From Halothiobacillus sp. (lineage in GTDB: Bacteria > Pseudomonadota > Gammaproteobacteria > Halothiobacillales > Halothiobacillaceae): 40,207 nucleotides of DNA. A program made the translations under genes and the position numbers. The notes beneath the pieces are model-generated. The model saw only the letters and a program-made list of their open reading frames with translations. It was not told where the DNA came from and searched no databases. Below, one piece after another: positions 6,710-17,234 of the stretch (the stretch's first letter is position 1; each line of letters opens with the position of its first letter). The stretch spans positions 1 to 40,207 of the forward strand of contig JAGUXT010000011.1 of NCBI GenBank assembly GCA_020061705.1, read 5' to 3'.

Positions 6710-8062
6710 ATGTTTGAAAATCTAACCCAGCGCTTATCCGGTTTGCTCGACAAAATGCGCGGCCAGGGTCGCCTCACGGATGAGAATATCCAGGACGCAA
6801 TGCGTGAAGTGCGCATGGCGCTGCTGGAGGCGGATGTGGCGTTGCCCGTGGTGCGCGACTTCACGGCCAAGGTGAAAGAACGCGCCATTGGGCAAGAAGT
6901 GTTGAGCAGCCTGACGCCGGGGCAGGCCTTTATCAAGATCGTGCACGACGAACTGGTGGCGGTCATGGGCGAGGCGAATGAGGGCTTGAACCTGGCTGCC
7001 GTGCCTCCCGCCGTGGTGCTGATGGCAGGTCTTCAGGGTGCGGGCAAGACCACCACGGTCGGCAAGCTGGCGCGCCTGCTCAAGGAGCAGAAGAAAAAAG
7101 TGCTGGTGGTGAGTTGCGACGTTTACCGTCCTGCTGCGATCAAGCAGCTTGAAACTCTGGCCAAGCAGGTGGATGTGGGCTTCTTCCCGTCGGAATCCGG
7201 ACAGGAGCCGGTGGCGATTGCGCAAGCCGCTCTGCATGAAGCGCGCATTCGTCACATGGACGTGCTGCTGGTGGATACCGCAGGACGCCTGCACATCGAT
7301 GCTGCGATGATGGACGAGGTACAGCGCATCCATGCGGCACTGAATCCAATTGAAACGCTGTTCGTGGTCGATAGTATGACCGGGCAGGATGCGGCCAATA
7401 CCGCCAAGGCGTTTAACGATGCTTTGCCGCTGACCGGTGTGGTATTGACCAAGACCGATGGCGATGCGCGTGGTGGTGCGGCACTTTCGGTGCGCCAGAT
7501 TACCGGCAAGCCGATCAAGTTCCTGGGGCGTGGCGAAAAGCTGGCTGCGCTGGAGGCCTTCCATCCCGAGCGCGTGGCTTCGCGTATCTTGGGTATGGGC
7601 GATGTGCTGTCGTTGGTTGAAGATGTCACCAACAAGCTCGACCAAGCCAAGGCGCAGGCGCTGGTGGACAAGGTCAAGTCGGGCAAGTCGTTCAATATGG
7701 AAGACATGAAGTCGCAAATGGAACAGATGCTCAGTATGGGGGGCGTGGCAAGCTTGATGGATAAGCTGCCGGGTGCGGCAAAAATTCCGGAGCATATGAA
7801 AGCGCAGGCCAATGATCGTGATGTGAAACGCATGATTGCGCTGATTCAGTCCATGACCCCGCAAGAACGCCAGCACCCGGAGTTAATTAAGGGCTCGCGT
7901 AAGCGTCGTATTGCGCTTGGCGCAGGCTTGCAGGCACAAGACCTCAACCGACTGCTCAAGCAACATGCGGATATGCGCGACATGATGAAAAAATTGTCCG
8001 GTGGCGGAATGAGCAAGCTGATGCGTGGCATGAAGGGGCGTATGCCGGGTATGCCGTTTTAA
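6710..8062 (+). CDS. ffh: Signal recognition particle protein
   Basis: SRP54 homologue that binds 4.5S RNA and signal sequences of nascent membrane proteins and works with FtsY. The 450-residue product has an N-terminal helical bundle, then the GTPase domain with GLQGAGKTT near residue 107, DTAGR near 190 and TKTDGDARGG near 248. It ends in a methionine-rich M domain that finishes GRMPGMPF. ATG 6710 follows TTTTGGAG (GGAG 6699-6702, 7 bp spacing) and starts with the usual MFENLTQRLS. The open frame extends upstream into the mobile element, but that part is not native protein. It precedes rpsP-rimM-trmD-rplS, the same order as in E. coli. Confidence 0.96.
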   Translation: MFENLTQRLSGLLDKMRGQGRLTDENIQDAMREVRMALLEADVALPVVRDFTAKVKERAIGQEVLSSLTPGQAFIKIVHDELVAVMGEANEGLNLAAVPPAVVLMAGLQGAGKTTTVGKLARLLKEQKKKVLVVSCDVYRPAAIKQLETLAKQVDVGFFPSESGQEPVAIAQAALHEARIRHMDVLLVDTAGRLHIDAAMMDEVQRIHAALNPIETLFVVDSMTGQDAANTAKAFNDALPLTGVVLTKTDGDARGGAALSVRQITGKPIKFLGRGEKLAALEAFHPERVASRILGMGDVLSLVEDVTNKLDQAKAQALVDKVKSGKSFNMEDMKSQMEQMLSMGGVASLMDKLPGAAKIPEHMKAQANDRDVKRMIALIQSMTPQERQHPELIKGSRKRRIALGAGLQAQDLNRLLKQHADMRDMMKKLSGGGMSKLMRGMKGRMPGMPF

Positions 8063-8239
8063 TCATCTGTTCGAAGGAAGCAGGATTGATTTGGATGTTG
8101 CCATGTGGCGTTTAGCGATGCCGTGGGTGAGTTCATAGAAAAAGCTTCCCTTTTTGCGTTATCCAGTTAAAATGCCGTGCTTTATTTTGATGGGCTGTGT
8201 AGCGCAGCTTAATCCCGGACATTAAGGTTATAACAACGT

Positions 8240-8527
8240 ATGGTTTCCATTCGCCTAGCTCGTGGCGGCGCCAAAAAGCGTCCTTTCTATCACATCATCG
8301 TTACCGATAGCCGTAAGGCGCGTGATAGCGGTTCTTCAGTTGAGCGTCTTGGCTATTTCAATCCAGTAGCTCGCGGTCAGGAAGTGCGTTTGCACATTGA
8401 TGCTGAGCGCATGAACGGTTGGTTGGCTAAAGGTGCGCAGCCTAGCGGTCGCGTTGCTTCATTGTGGAAAGATTTTGCCAAGACTCAGGTTGCAACTGAG
8501 CCAACTGAAGTTGGGGCAGCGGCTTAA
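8240..8527 (+). CDS. rpsP: 30S ribosomal protein S16
   Basis: Small-subunit protein needed for 30S assembly. The 95 residues begin [20 protein letters not shown], with the family motif VERLGYFNP near residue 35. It has an ordinary length with a short alanine-rich tail. It is first in the rpsP-rimM-trmD-rplS operon, 177 bp after ffh; that gap probably holds the operon promoter, though no box was convincing enough to call. The following rimM gene is 27 bp downstream. Confidence 0.97.
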   Translation: MVSIRLARGGAKKRPFYHIIVTDSRKARDSGSSVERLGYFNPVARGQEVRLHIDAERMNGWLAKGAQPSGRVASLWKDFAKTQVATEPTEVGAAA

Positions 8528-8554
8528 TACTCGGGCAACTTTTCGTCTAGTCCC

Positions 8555-9079
8555 ATGAGTGAGCCAGTAAAGGAATCGGCTGAGCGCATTGTGCTCGGTA
8601 AGATTCTTGCCCCCTTTGGTCTTCAGGGGTGGGTCAAGGTTCATTCCGAGTCGCGCCCGATGACGGACATTGGACGTTACCGTGTTTGGCAGCTCAAGCA
8701 AAAAAATGCGTGGGTTGATGTCCGCGTTAAATCGTTCAAAGCCCAGGGTAAAGGTTTGATTGCCAAGCTGGAAGGCGTGAATGATTGCAATCAGGCCGAA
8801 GCTCTTGCCGGGGCCGAGATTGCGGTAACTCCGTCACAATTGCCTGCCCTGGCGCACGGGGACTTTTACTGGCGCGATTTGATTGGCTTGCGTGTTTTTA
8901 CAGCAGATGGCGTTGATCTTGGGATCGTCGATCATTTGATGGAAACCGGGGCGAACGATGTGTTGGTGATTTGCGGTGAGCGTGAGCGCTTGGTGCCCTT
9001 CATCATGGATCAGTTTGTTCTGGCGGTTGATTTGGCTGAGCGGCGCATCACGGTCGATTGGGATCCTGATTTCGAGTGA
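8555..9079 (+). CDS. rimM: 16S rRNA-processing / ribosome maturation factor RimM
   Basis: Assembly factor that binds S19 and helps mature the 30S head. The 174-residue protein shows the N-terminal RimM motif (VLGKILAPFGLQGWVKV, residues about 12-28) and the PRC-barrel part with FYWRDLIGLRVF near 108 and GANDVLVI near 131, ending in VDWDPDFE as is usual. The start at ATG 8555 lacks a good Shine-Dalgarno sequence, so coupling to rpsP is possible. Confidence 0.95.
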   Translation: MSEPVKESAERIVLGKILAPFGLQGWVKVHSESRPMTDIGRYRVWQLKQKNAWVDVRVKSFKAQGKGLIAKLEGVNDCNQAEALAGAEIAVTPSQLPALAHGDFYWRDLIGLRVFTADGVDLGIVDHLMETGANDVLVICGERERLVPFIMDQFVLAVDLAERRITVDWDPDFE

Positions 9080-9112
9080 TGCCTGGGTTGCTAGCGTGTG
9101 GGGGCAGGGTGT

Positions 9113-9898
9113 ATGCAGATTGATGTCATCACACTGTTTCCTGAGCTGGTACAGGTGATTGCCGAACATGGCATTCCGCGCCGCGCCATTGAGGCCGGTT
9201 TGTGTTCGCTGATGCTGTGGAATCCACGAGATTTCACGCATGATCGACACCGGACGGTGGATGATCGCCCTTTTGGCGGTGGGCCTGGGATGCTGATGAA
9301 GGTTGAGCCCTTGCGTTTAGCCATCGCAGCAGCGCGTGAAAAGGCTCCGGCAGGGCATCGGGTGATTGCGCTGACTCCGCAAGGGCGGCGGATTGACCAG
9401 GCTGAGATTAACCGCTTGGCTCGCTTGCCAGGGATGATCCTGGTGTGCGGTCGCTACGAAGGCATGGACGAGCGGGTGTTGGAGGCGGATGTGGATGAGG
9501 AGCTGTCGTTGGGCGATTTTGTGCTCAGTGGCGGTGAACCCGCCGCGATGGCGTTGATTGATGCAGTGATTCGGCAGCTGCCGGGGGCATTGGGTCATGA
9601 GCAGTCGGCAGTACAGGATTCGTTTATGACGGGTCTGTTGGATTGCCCTCATTACACCCGCCCTGAATGGGTAGAAACACGCGGTGTGCCGGAAGTTTTG
9701 CTTTCCGGTCACCACAAAGAGATCGAGCGTTGGCGTCTTCAACAGGCGTTAACGCGAACTTGGCGGCGGCGGCCCGAGCTGCTTGCTGTCAGGCGTATGA
9801 CGGAAGCTGAACGTCGTTTGCTGGAGGCTGGGCATGATGAGTGTGCAGCGGAAGCGGGCAAACGGACGGCAAACGACGAATCGAAGATGAGGACTTGA
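9113..9898 (+). CDS. trmD: tRNA (guanine-N1)-methyltransferase
   Basis: Uses S-adenosylmethionine to methylate G37 of tRNAs that have G at position 36, preventing frameshifting. The 261-residue SPOUT enzyme starts [13 protein letters not shown] and has the FGGGPGM motif near 57, the knot residues [11 protein letters not shown] near 113 and [11 protein letters not shown] near 132. ATG 9113 is preferred over GTG 9098 by family alignment and the GGCAGGG just upstream. It ends 4 bp before rplS. Confidence 0.96.
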   Translation: MQIDVITLFPELVQVIAEHGIPRRAIEAGLCSLMLWNPRDFTHDRHRTVDDRPFGGGPGMLMKVEPLRLAIAAAREKAPAGHRVIALTPQGRRIDQAEINRLARLPGMILVCGRYEGMDERVLEADVDEELSLGDFVLSGGEPAAMALIDAVIRQLPGALGHEQSAVQDSFMTGLLDCPHYTRPEWVETRGVPEVLLSGHHKEIERWRLQQALTRTWRRRPELLAVRRMTEAERRLLEAGHDECAAEAGKRTANDESKMRT

Positions 9899-9902
9899 AA
9901 AC

Positions 9903-10268
9903 ATGAATTTTTTAATTCAACAGCTTAACGCTGAGATGATTGACGGTATTGAGCGCCCAGCTTTCGGCCCGGGTGATACTGTGGTGGTGAGTGTGCGTGT
10001 GAAGGAAGGTGATCGTGAGCGTCTCCAGGCTTTCGAAGGTGTGGTGATTGCAAAGCGTAATCGCGGTATTAACTCGGCATTCACTGTGCGTAAAATTTCG
10101 CACGGCGAAGGTGTTGAGCGCGTATTCCCGCTGTATGGCCCAAACGTGGCAGCGATTGAAGTCAAGCGTCGCGGTGCGGTGCGTCGCGCCAAGCTGTACT
10201 ACCTGCGCGGCCTGACCGGTAAGTCTGCACGTATCAAGGAAAAGCTTGCTCCGCGCGTCGCACGTTAA
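9903..10268 (+). CDS. rplS: 50S ribosomal protein L19
   Basis: Large-subunit protein at the 30S-50S interface. The 121 residues include the typical FGPGDTVVV near 22, [20 protein letters not shown] near 45, and the basic [15 protein letters not shown] tail. It is the last gene of the operon and is followed by a strong terminator at 10299-10323. Confidence 0.97.
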   Translation: MNFLIQQLNAEMIDGIERPAFGPGDTVVVSVRVKEGDRERLQAFEGVVIAKRNRGINSAFTVRKISHGEGVERVFPLYGPNVAAIEVKRRGAVRRAKLYYLRGLTGKSARIKEKLAPRVAR

Positions 10269-10298
10269 TTGGTGCCGAGTGTGAGTTGAGTATGAATA

Positions 10299-10323
10299 GA
10301 CCCCGAGCAGGGGTCTTTTTTTT
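10299..10323 (+). terminator. Rho-independent terminator of the rpsP-rplS operon
   Basis: GACCCC (10299-10304) pairs with GGGGTC (10310-10315), followed by eight T residues (10316-10323). It lies 31 bp after the rplS stop. Confidence 0.92.
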
Positions 10324-10350
10324 GCTCCATTTTTCATTGGACTGGGGTGG

Positions 10351-10839
10351 ATGATGGTCACTCAGTACGGGGCGTTTCTTTCGCCCGTAAGCTCGCCATT
10401 TGGCTGTATACATCTTGCATGGGTCGATGGCGCCCTGGAAGCGCTGGATTTTGATGTGCATTCGCTGAGTAATGTCGCTGTTGAGCCTTCTCCTGCCTTG
10501 GAAAAAACGCGAGTCTGGATTGCGGCGTACTTTGCGGGCGAGCCGTTAGCCGATTTACCTGAGATTAGGCTCAAGGGCACACCATTTCAGCAACGAGTTT
10601 GGTCTGAGGTGGCGCAAATTCCATGGGGCGAGTGCATCACTTATGCCACATTGGCAAAGCGGCTGGGCAGTGCGCCACGCGCGGTGGGGGGGGCGTTGCG
10701 CGCGAATCCAATCCCCATTCTGATTCCCTGTCATCGGGTGGTGTCCATGTCTGGTTTGGGTGGCTATGCCGGCGCGAGCGAGCTTGGTCAGGCGCGTAAA
10801 CGTTGGCTGCTGCGCCATGAAGGTGCAACTTGTGCTTGA
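10351..10839 (+). CDS. ogt: Methylated-DNA--protein-cysteine S-methyltransferase
   Basis: Suicide repair protein that transfers the alkyl group from O6-alkylguanine (or O4-alkylthymine) to its own cysteine. The 162-residue protein carries the active-site IPCHRVV with Cys127, preceded by the helix-turn-helix part (GTPFQQRVWSEVAQIPWGE near 77 and TYATLAKRLG near 98) and followed by GLGGYAG. This is the single-domain Ogt/MGMT type without an Ada N-domain. GGGGTGG lies just before the ATG. It is separated from rplS by the terminator. Confidence 0.93.
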   Translation: MMVTQYGAFLSPVSSPFGCIHLAWVDGALEALDFDVHSLSNVAVEPSPALEKTRVWIAAYFAGEPLADLPEIRLKGTPFQQRVWSEVAQIPWGECITYATLAKRLGSAPRAVGGALRANPIPILIPCHRVVSMSGLGGYAGASELGQARKRWLLRHEGATCA

Positions 10840-10860
10840 AAAATTTAGCCTAGCCCGCAG
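10835..10860 (+). promoter_or_regulatory. Possible heat-shock (sigma-32) promoter of htpG
   Basis: CTTGAAA at 10835-10841 is a perfect sigma-32 -35 element. About 12 bp further, CCCGCAG (10854-10860) only partly fits the CCCCAT -10. It lies 42-68 bp before htpG, a known heat-shock gene, and overlaps the ogt stop. A further small dyad (TGATTG 10863-10868, CAATCA 10877-10882) lies in the leader. Confidence 0.3.
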
Positions 10861-10902
10861 CTTGATTGCAATTTGTCAATCAGTCGTAGGGGATTTTGAA
10901 AC

Positions 10903-12756
10903 ATGAGCAACCAAACCGAAACACTTGAATTCCAAACCGAGGTGCGTCAACTACTGCACCTGATGATTCACTCGCTGTACTCCAATCCGGAAATTTTCCT
11001 GCGCGAACTGGTTTCCAATGCATCGGACGCCTGTGACAAGCTGCGCTATGAGGCGCTGGGTGATAGCGCCCTGTACGAAAATGATGCGGAACTGCGGATT
11101 GAAGTCAGTTTGGATAAGGATGCGCGTACCCTGACCCTGCGTGATAACGGCGTGGGCATGAGCCGTCAGGAAGTGATTGAAAACCTGGGCACCATCGCAC
11201 GTAGTGGCACCAAGCAGTTTCTGGAAACCTTGTCGGGTGATAAGGCCAAGGATACGCAGCTCATCGGTCAGTTCGGTGTGGGCTTTTATTCGGCGTTTAT
11301 CGTGGCCGACAAGGTGGATGTATTAACCCGTCGCGCGGGATTAGGCGCCGAACATGGTGTGCATTGGAGTTCGGAGGGTACGGGTGCTTATACCCTGGAA
11401 AACATCGAACGTGCGGCGCGAGGGACTGAAATCGTACTGCACCTGAAAGCCGATCAGGATAAATTCCTGGAACCCTGGCAGTTGCGCAGCATTATCAAGC
11501 GCTATTCCGAGCACATCACCTTCCCTATCATGATGGCCAAGGAAAGTCACAACGAGGAAGCAGCGGTGGAAGGCTTGGAACGTGTCAACGAGGCGACGGC
11601 GTTGTGGGCGCGTGCCAAGTCTGAAGTCACGGATGAGGAGTACAACGAGTTTTACCAGCAGGCTTTTCATGATTGGGAGGCTCCGCTGGCGTGGACACAC
11701 AACCGTGTTGAAGGTCGCACCGAATACACCAGCCTGATTTACATTCCGGCTCGCGCACCGTTCGAGCTGTGGGATCGCGATGCCAAGCACGGCATTAAGT
11801 TGTATGTGCGCCGCGTTTTCATTATGGATGATGCCGAGCGCTTGCTGCCGCGTTACCTGCGCTTTGTGCGTGGAGTGGTGGACGCTGCCGATTTGCCGCT
11901 GAATGTCTCGCGTGAAATTTTGCAGTCTTCCGAAGTTCTCAATCAGATTCGCTTAGGACTGACCAAGCGCGTGCTGGGTCTTTTGGAGGATTTGGCCAAG
12001 GATAAGCCTGAAGTCTACGCCAAGCTGTGGGGGCTTTACGGGCGGGTGATTAAAGAGGGTTTGAACGAAGACCCGGCCAATCGTGAGCAGTTGGCGCGTC
12101 TTTTACGTTTTGCTTCGACACATACGGAAAGCAGTGGACAGGATGTTGCGCTGGCCACATATGTCGAGCGCATGGCCGAAGGGCAGGATACGATTTATGT
12201 GCTGACGGCGGAAAACGATCATGCCGCACGCCATAGCCCCCACCTTGAAGCCTTCAAGGCGCGCGGTTTTGAAGTGTTGCTGCTCTCCGATGCGGTGGAT
12301 GAATGGATGCTGTCGCACTTGCATGAGTTTGACGGTAAGCCGATCAAGAGTGTGGCGCGTGAGGATGCGTTACCCGCAGAAGAGAAGCCCGTGCCGAACG
12401 AAGCGCAAACTGATGTGTTGCAGCGCATTGAAAAGGCGCTGGAAGGTAAGGTAAAAGCGGTACGCGCCTCAACTCGCCTCGTGGATTCGCCCGCGTGTGT
12501 GGTGTTGAGCGCGCATGAAATGCCGCAGCATTTGCGCCGTTTGTACCGCGAAGCAGGGCAGGCTTTGCCTGAAACCCTGCCGACCCTTGAGGTGAATTTG
12601 AATCATGCCTTGGTGCAACGGATTCAGGCCGAAACCGACGCAACACGAGTGCAGGATTGGTCGGCGCTTTTACTGGGCATGGCATTGTTGGCTGAAGGGG
12701 CGCAACTTGAGGACGGCGCAGCTTTTGTACAACAACTTAACCGTCTGTTCATATAA
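10903..12756 (+). CDS. htpG: Molecular chaperone HtpG (Hsp90)
   Basis: ATP-dependent cytosolic chaperone of the Hsp90 family. The 617-residue length fits (E. coli 624). GHKL ATPase motifs are visible near the N-terminus: [14 protein letters not shown] near residue 34, DNGVGM near 80, and the lid segment [11 protein letters not shown] near 122. The middle-domain arginine region ([11 protein letters not shown] near 340) is also present. The start ATG 10903 follows GTAGGGGAT. It is 53 bp before the lpxC start, so co-transcription with lpxC is possible. Confidence 0.97.
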   Translation: MSNQTETLEFQTEVRQLLHLMIHSLYSNPEIFLRELVSNASDACDKLRYEALGDSALYENDAELRIEVSLDKDARTLTLRDNGVGMSRQEVIENLGTIARSGTKQFLETLSGDKAKDTQLIGQFGVGFYSAFIVADKVDVLTRRAGLGAEHGVHWSSEGTGAYTLENIERAARGTEIVLHLKADQDKFLEPWQLRSIIKRYSEHITFPIMMAKESHNEEAAVEGLERVNEATALWARAKSEVTDEEYNEFYQQAFHDWEAPLAWTHNRVEGRTEYTSLIYIPARAPFELWDRDAKHGIKLYVRRVFIMDDAERLLPRYLRFVRGVVDAADLPLNVSREILQSSEVLNQIRLGLTKRVLGLLEDLAKDKPEVYAKLWGLYGRVIKEGLNEDPANREQLARLLRFASTHTESSGQDVALATYVERMAEGQDTIYVLTAENDHAARHSPHLEAFKARGFEVLLLSDAVDEWMLSHLHEFDGKPIKSVAREDALPAEEKPVPNEAQTDVLQRIEKALEGKVKAVRASTRLVDSPACVVLSAHEMPQHLRRLYREAGQALPETLPTLEVNLNHALVQRIQAETDATRVQDWSALLLGMALLAEGAQLEDGAAFVQQLNRLFI

Positions 12757-12809
12757 GACAGATCGTGCCATCATGTCGAACTTTTGATGCATGCGCCGAG
12801 AGCTACATT

Positions 12810-13727
12810 TTGATTCGTCAACGTACACTTAGAAACGTGATCCGCGCCAGTGGGGTGGGTCTGCATACCGGCGAGCGCGTTATGCTGACCCTGCGTCCGG
12901 CTGAGCCCGATGTTGGCATCGTGTTTCACCGCAAGGACCTGGACAACGCGCCTTCAATTGACGGCTGCCCGATGAATGTGGGTGAAACTACGTTGTCTAC
13001 GACCTTGGTCAAGGGTGGGGTCAAAATTGCTACGGTGGAACATCTGATGTCGGCACTCGCCGGTTTGGGTATTGACAATGCACATGTCGAGCTGGACGGC
13101 CCAGAAACGCCCATTATGGATGGTAGCGCCAGCCCGTTTGTGTTTTTGATTCAATCTGCCGGTGTGGAAGAGCAGAATGCGGCCAAGCGTTTTATTCGCA
13201 TTAAACGCATGGTTGAAGTGCGCGAAGGCGACAAATGGGCGCGTTTTGAGCCACATGAAGGTTTCCGTCTGCGTATGACGATAGATTTCAATCACCCTGT
13301 ATTGAACGACACCGCTCAAACAGCGGAAATTGATTTCTCGTCCACCTCGTTTGTGAAGGAAGTCAGCCGGGCGCGAACCTTTGGTTTCATGCGTGATCTG
13401 GAGGTCATGCGCGCGCAAAACCTGGCTTTAGGTGGCAGCCTGGATAACGCGATTGTGGTGGGTGATGAACATATTCTTAACGAAGATGGTCTGCGTTTGG
13501 GCGATGAATTTGTCAAGCACAAAATCCTGGACGCAATTGGCGATTTGTACCTTTTAGGGCATAGCCTGATTGGTTCGTTCAGCGGACACAAAACTGGTCA
13601 TGCCTTGAACAATGCCTTGTTGCGCGCTTTGCTGAGTGAAACAGATGCATGGGAAGAGGTGACGTTTGAAAATGATGCCGACCTTCCGATTGCTTACCAT
13701 CAGCCGCTGGTGGGTTGCTCGGTTTGA
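12810..13727 (+). CDS. lpxC: UDP-3-O-acyl-N-acetylglucosamine deacetylase
   Basis: Zinc amidase catalysing the committed step of lipid A synthesis. Starting from TTG 12810 it reads [21 protein letters not shown] and is 305 residues long, the same as E. coli LpxC, so TTG 12810 is preferred over the frame start at 12765. Zinc and catalytic residues are visible: [11 protein letters not shown] (His78), [30 protein letters not shown] (a zinc-binding His and Asp) and [11 protein letters not shown]. lpxC usually follows ftsZ at the end of the dcw cluster; here htpG precedes it. A terminator follows at 13761. Confidence 0.95.
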   Translation: MIRQRTLRNVIRASGVGLHTGERVMLTLRPAEPDVGIVFHRKDLDNAPSIDGCPMNVGETTLSTTLVKGGVKIATVEHLMSALAGLGIDNAHVELDGPETPIMDGSASPFVFLIQSAGVEEQNAAKRFIRIKRMVEVREGDKWARFEPHEGFRLRMTIDFNHPVLNDTAQTAEIDFSSTSFVKEVSRARTFGFMRDLEVMRAQNLALGGSLDNAIVVGDEHILNEDGLRLGDEFVKHKILDAIGDLYLLGHSLIGSFSGHKTGHALNNALLRALLSETDAWEEVTFENDADLPIAYHQPLVGCSV

Positions 13728-13760
13728 AGCCCGTTCATTTAGTTCAGGTTGAATAAAGTA

Positions 13761-13788
13761 GGGAGTGCTGTAATGCACTCCCTTTTTT
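13761..13788 (+). terminator. Rho-independent terminator of lpxC
   Basis: GGGAGTGC (13761-13768) pairs with GCACTCCC (13775-13782), followed by TTTTTT (13783-13788). It lies between the convergent lpxC and dciA genes. Confidence 0.9.
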
Positions 13789-13816
13789 ATTGTGTAGAAG
13801 GTGGTTTAAAACACAA

Positions 13817-14242
13817 TCAAAGCCGCGCCGAACGGCGCATGGCGCGAGCCAATCCTTGCATGGCGGCGGACAACGCAGGGTCTTGGATATTTTTGGCTGT
13901 TGTAGCGACCAGCTCCATCGCTTGAGGTGAAGGGCTGCGTTGTAGTGGTTGGGTGTGTGGGCGCGCTGATACCGTTTGTGCGCGCCAGGCGACGCGTAAG
14001 GCGCTTGGGCTGGGTAATAGAGCATTAACCGCAGCAAGCAATTGTGGCGCACAGAAGCGCAGTGTGGTGACCAGGCTTTGCTGGTTACAGCCCAAAATCA
14101 AAGTGCCGGAACGCAGGTTGATGTAGGTCACATGCGCGGCAAGCTCGATGGGTAAACAGGTGCGTATGGCCTGCTGCATGGCTTGATGTTGACTCACGAT
14201 TTTGAGCACGTTGCTAGGCAAGGCGGGGCGTTGAAGTGCCAT
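13817..14242 (-). CDS. dciA: DUF721 / DciA-like protein (DnaB helicase-loading factor family)
   Basis: The core segment LPIELAAHVTYINLRSGTLILGCNQQSL followed by LRFCAPQLLAAVN matches the DUF721 fold, whose studied members (DciA) load the DnaB helicase in bacteria without DnaC. The position between lpxC and secA is also the usual one. The remaining C-terminus is low-complexity and basic. ATG 14242 (141 residues) is chosen because AGGA lies just upstream and the family domain begins there. The open frame reaches back to an ATG at 14345-14347, which would start exactly at the edge of element copy 3 and lacks a ribosome-binding site. No dnaC is visible here to test the assignment. Confidence 0.7.
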   Translation of the reverse strand: MALQRPALPSNVLKIVSQHQAMQQAIRTCLPIELAAHVTYINLRSGTLILGCNQQSLVTTLRFCAPQLLAAVNALLPSPSALRVAWRAQTVSARPHTQPLQRSPSPQAMELVATTAKNIQDPALSAAMQGLARAMRRSARL

Positions 14243-14346
14243 GAAATCCTGGTGGGGCAATGAATATGAATTACGACAGCCTACCAAAGCCAAGCCCGCT
14301 GGTCTAAGATGGTGCGGTTTTGTCACGGAAGCACGCGACTTATTCA

Positions 14347-14451
14347 TAGGATTTACGCAAAACCGCCCCAGCAGCGTTCAAGCGCCTCGCCGTATTTAGT
14401 TGTACTGGCATCAAAGCTTTGCCTTGCTGGATCAATTTTGCGTAAGCCCTG
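14347..14451 (+). mobile_element. MITE-like element, copy 3 (105 bp, diverged termini)
   Basis: Left end TAGGATTTACGCAAAA (14347-14362) and right end TTTTGCGTAAGCCCTG (14436-14451), with one and two changes from copy 1. It is flanked by the direct repeat ATTCA (14342-14346 and 14452-14456). It has the same length and orientation as copy 1 and a similar interior (CGCCTCGCCGTA, then GCTTTGCCTTGCTGG). It lies between divergent dciA and secA; its target duplication ends 24 bp before the secA ATG. The diverged ends suggest this is the oldest of the three copies. Confidence 0.88.
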
Positions 14452-14480
14452 ATTCACTTATAAAGCATAAAGAGTTAAAG

Positions 14481-17234
14481 ATGATAGGTAAGTTGTTCAG
14501 CAAGGTCTTTGGTAGCCGTAACGATCGCACGTTACGCCGTTTACGCAAGCAGGTTGTGGCGATCAATGCTCTTGAACCTGCCATGCAGGCGTTGTCGATG
14601 GACGAGTTGGCGGCTAAAACCCTCGAATTCCGTAAACGTTTGGCCGAAGGGGCTGCACTGGATAGTCTTTTGGTCGAGGCTTTTGCGGTATGCCGTGAAG
14701 CGAGCCGTCGCGTGCTGGGTATGCGCCACTTTGATGTGCAACTTATCGGCGGCATGGTGTTGCATGAGGGCAAGATTAGCGAAATGCGTACCGGTGAGGG
14801 CAAAACTCTCGTGGCCACGCTGGCGGCTTACCTGAACGCGCTGCCGGGTCAAGGCCTGCATGTGGTTACAGTGAACGACTACTTGGCGCGCCGCGATGCG
14901 GAGTCGATGGGACGTTTGTACAGCGCACTGGGCTTGACAGTGGGTGTGGTCGTGCCGGGCATGGATAACGCTGCCAAGCGCGATGCGTATCACTGTGACA
15001 TTACCTATGCCACCAACAACGAGTTGGGCTTTGATTACCTGCGTGACAACATGGCTTTCAGCCTGGATGACGTTATGCAGCGTCCGCTGAATTTCGCCAT
15101 CGTGGATGAAGTGGACTCCATCCTGATCGACGAGGCACGCACGCCGCTGATTATTTCCGGCCCGGCGGCGGATAGCTCCGAGATGTATCACGCTATTAAC
15201 GGCATGATCCCTGAATTCAAGCGCCAGATGCGCGAAGAACCCAAAGATGATGAAGAGCCGCTGACCGATGAAGAGCGCGGCGATTTCACTGTGGACGAAA
15301 AACAAAAGCAGGTTTTCCTGACCGAACTAGGCCATGAGAAAGCCGAAGACCTACTCCGTCAAATGGGCTTGTTGCCCGAAGGCGAGAGCCTTTACGACGC
15401 GAAAAACATCATGCTGGTGCATCACGTCGGTGCTGCGCTGCGCGCCCACGCGATTTATCGCCGCAATGTCGAATACATCGTGCGTGATGGCGAGGTGGTG
15501 ATTGTCGATGAGTTCACCGGGCGTACCTTGAGCGGTCGCCGCTGGTCGGAGGGTCTGCATCAGGCGATTGAGGCCAAGGAGGGTGTGCAGGTGCAGCCGG
15601 AAAATCAGACTTTGGCTTCGATTACGTTCCAGAATTATTTCCGCATTTACAAAAAACTGGCCGGTATGACCGGTACGGCGGATACCGAAGCGCCGGAATT
15701 CCACCAGATTTATAGCCTCGAAGTAGTGATTGTGCCCACTAACAGGCCGGTGACGCGCGTCGATCATGGCGATTTGGTGTACCTGACTGCCGAAGAGAAA
15801 TTCGAGGCGATTTTGCGTGATGTGACCGATTGTCAGTCACGTGGTCAGCCGGTTCTGGTCGGTACGGCCTCGATTGATGTGTCTGAGTTATTGGCCGAGC
15901 GCTTCAAAAAGGCCGGCATCAAGCACAACGTGCTTAATGCCAAGCAACATGAACGCGAGGCGGAAATTATTGCTGATGCCGGTCGTCCGGGTGCGGTGAC
16001 GATCGCTACCAATATGGCGGGGCGCGGCACGGATATTGTGCTTGGTGGCAATCTGGAAATGGAGTTGCTGGCTCTGGGCCATATTGATGCAGGCACGGAA
16101 GCCAAGGTGCGCGCCGCGTGGCAGGAGCGCCATAACCAGGTGTTGGCGGCGGGTGGCCTGCATGTGGTCGGCTCCGAACGTCATGAGTCACGCCGTATCG
16201 ACAATCAGTTGCGTGGTCGCTCAGGTCGCCAGGGTGATGCCGGCTCGACGCGCTTCTATTTGTCGCTGGAAGACAATTTGATGCGCATTTTCGCCTCGGA
16301 TCGTGTATCGGGCATGATGAAGCGCCTGGGTATGCAGCCCGGTGAGGCGATTGAGCATCCCTGGGTCAGCAAGGCGATTGAAAACGCGCAGCGCAAGGTC
16401 GAGGGGCATAACTTCGGCATTCGTAAAAACCTGCTCGAATACGATGATGTGGCGAACGATCAGCGCAAGGTGGTTTACGGTCAGCGTCATCAACTGATGC
16501 AAACCGAAGACATCAGCGAAGCCGTCACCGCCATGCGTGAAGAGGTGATTGCCGATGTGTTTGCGCGCTTCATTGTCCCCGGCAGTATGGACGAGCAGTG
16601 GGATATCGCTGGCTTGACCGCGCATCTCGCGGATGAATTGGCTTTGGCCTTGCCGATTCAGCAATGGTTGGATGAAGACAAAGACCTGCACGAAGAAACC
16701 TTGCTGGAACGCATTCAGCAGGCGTTTGCCGAGGATTATGCCAACAAGGAAATTCTGGTGGGTGCGGAAGGTATGCGCCGCTTTGAAAAGAGCGTGATGT
16801 TGCAAGTGCTCGATCATTTGTGGAAAGAGCATCTGGCGGCGATGGATTATTTGCGCCAGGGCATTGGCCTGCGCGGTTATGCACAGAAAAATCCGACGCA
16901 GGAATACAAGCGCGAAGCCTTTGAAATGTTCACCGCCATGCTGGACAAAATGCAGCATGACATCGTGCAAGTGCTCTGCCGTGTGCAGGTGCAACAACCC
17001 GAAGCCTTGGCCGCGTTTGAAGAGCCGCCGGAAATGCCTCCGCTTGAAATGCAGCATGAATCGGCCACGGCTTGGGGTGATGACGAAGTGGTGGATGCGC
17101 AGTTTGATTCCTCTGCCCCTGAGTCCGCGAGCAAGGAGCCTTTTGTGCGCGAGGAGCCGAAGCTTGGGCGCAATGACCCTTGCTGGTGTGGTTCGGGCAA
17201 GAAATACAAGCATTGCCACGGCAAGTTGAGTTGA
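14481..17234 (+). CDS. secA: Preprotein translocase ATPase SecA
   Basis: Motor ATPase that pushes preproteins through SecYEG. The 917 residues have the first nucleotide-binding fold with [13 protein letters not shown] near 101, [14 protein letters not shown] near 130 and [17 protein letters not shown] near 208. The second fold follows ([14 protein letters not shown] near 510, [16 protein letters not shown] near 572). The C-terminal zinc motif [14 protein letters not shown] binds SecB and lipids. ATG 14481 gives the usual [16 protein letters not shown]; the open frame extends upstream into the mobile element and this is discounted. A run of ten G lies just after the stop (17238-17247). Confidence 0.97.
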   Translation: MIGKLFSKVFGSRNDRTLRRLRKQVVAINALEPAMQALSMDELAAKTLEFRKRLAEGAALDSLLVEAFAVCREASRRVLGMRHFDVQLIGGMVLHEGKISEMRTGEGKTLVATLAAYLNALPGQGLHVVTVNDYLARRDAESMGRLYSALGLTVGVVVPGMDNAAKRDAYHCDITYATNNELGFDYLRDNMAFSLDDVMQRPLNFAIVDEVDSILIDEARTPLIISGPAADSSEMYHAINGMIPEFKRQMREEPKDDEEPLTDEERGDFTVDEKQKQVFLTELGHEKAEDLLRQMGLLPEGESLYDAKNIMLVHHVGAALRAHAIYRRNVEYIVRDGEVVIVDEFTGRTLSGRRWSEGLHQAIEAKEGVQVQPENQTLASITFQNYFRIYKKLAGMTGTADTEAPEFHQIYSLEVVIVPTNRPVTRVDHGDLVYLTAEEKFEAILRDVTDCQSRGQPVLVGTASIDVSELLAERFKKAGIKHNVLNAKQHEREAEIIADAGRPGAVTIATNMAGRGTDIVLGGNLEMELLALGHIDAGTEAKVRAAWQERHNQVLAAGGLHVVGSERHESRRIDNQLRGRSGRQGDAGSTRFYLSLEDNLMRIFASDRVSGMMKRLGMQPGEAIEHPWVSKAIENAQRKVEGHNFGIRKNLLEYDDVANDQRKVVYGQRHQLMQTEDISEAVTAMREEVIADVFARFIVPGSMDEQWDIAGLTAHLADELALALPIQQWLDEDKDLHEETLLERIQQAFAEDYANKEILVGAEGMRRFEKSVMLQVLDHLWKEHLAAMDYLRQGIGLRGYAQKNPTQEYKREAFEMFTAMLDKMQHDIVQVLCRVQVQQPEALAAFEEPPEMPPLEMQHESATAWGDDEVVDAQFDSSAPESASKEPFVREEPKLGRNDPCWCGSGKKYKHCHGKLS

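Noticed and set aside
6734-7876. 380-residue minus-strand open frame
   Set aside because: Lies wholly within ffh on the other strand; composition dominated by His, Arg and Gln.
8063-8239. Promoter and terminator between ffh and rpsP
   Set aside because: TTGCGT and AT-rich hexamers are present but spacing is wrong for a -35/-10 pair, and the GGAAGC/GCTTCC match is too far apart for a terminator.
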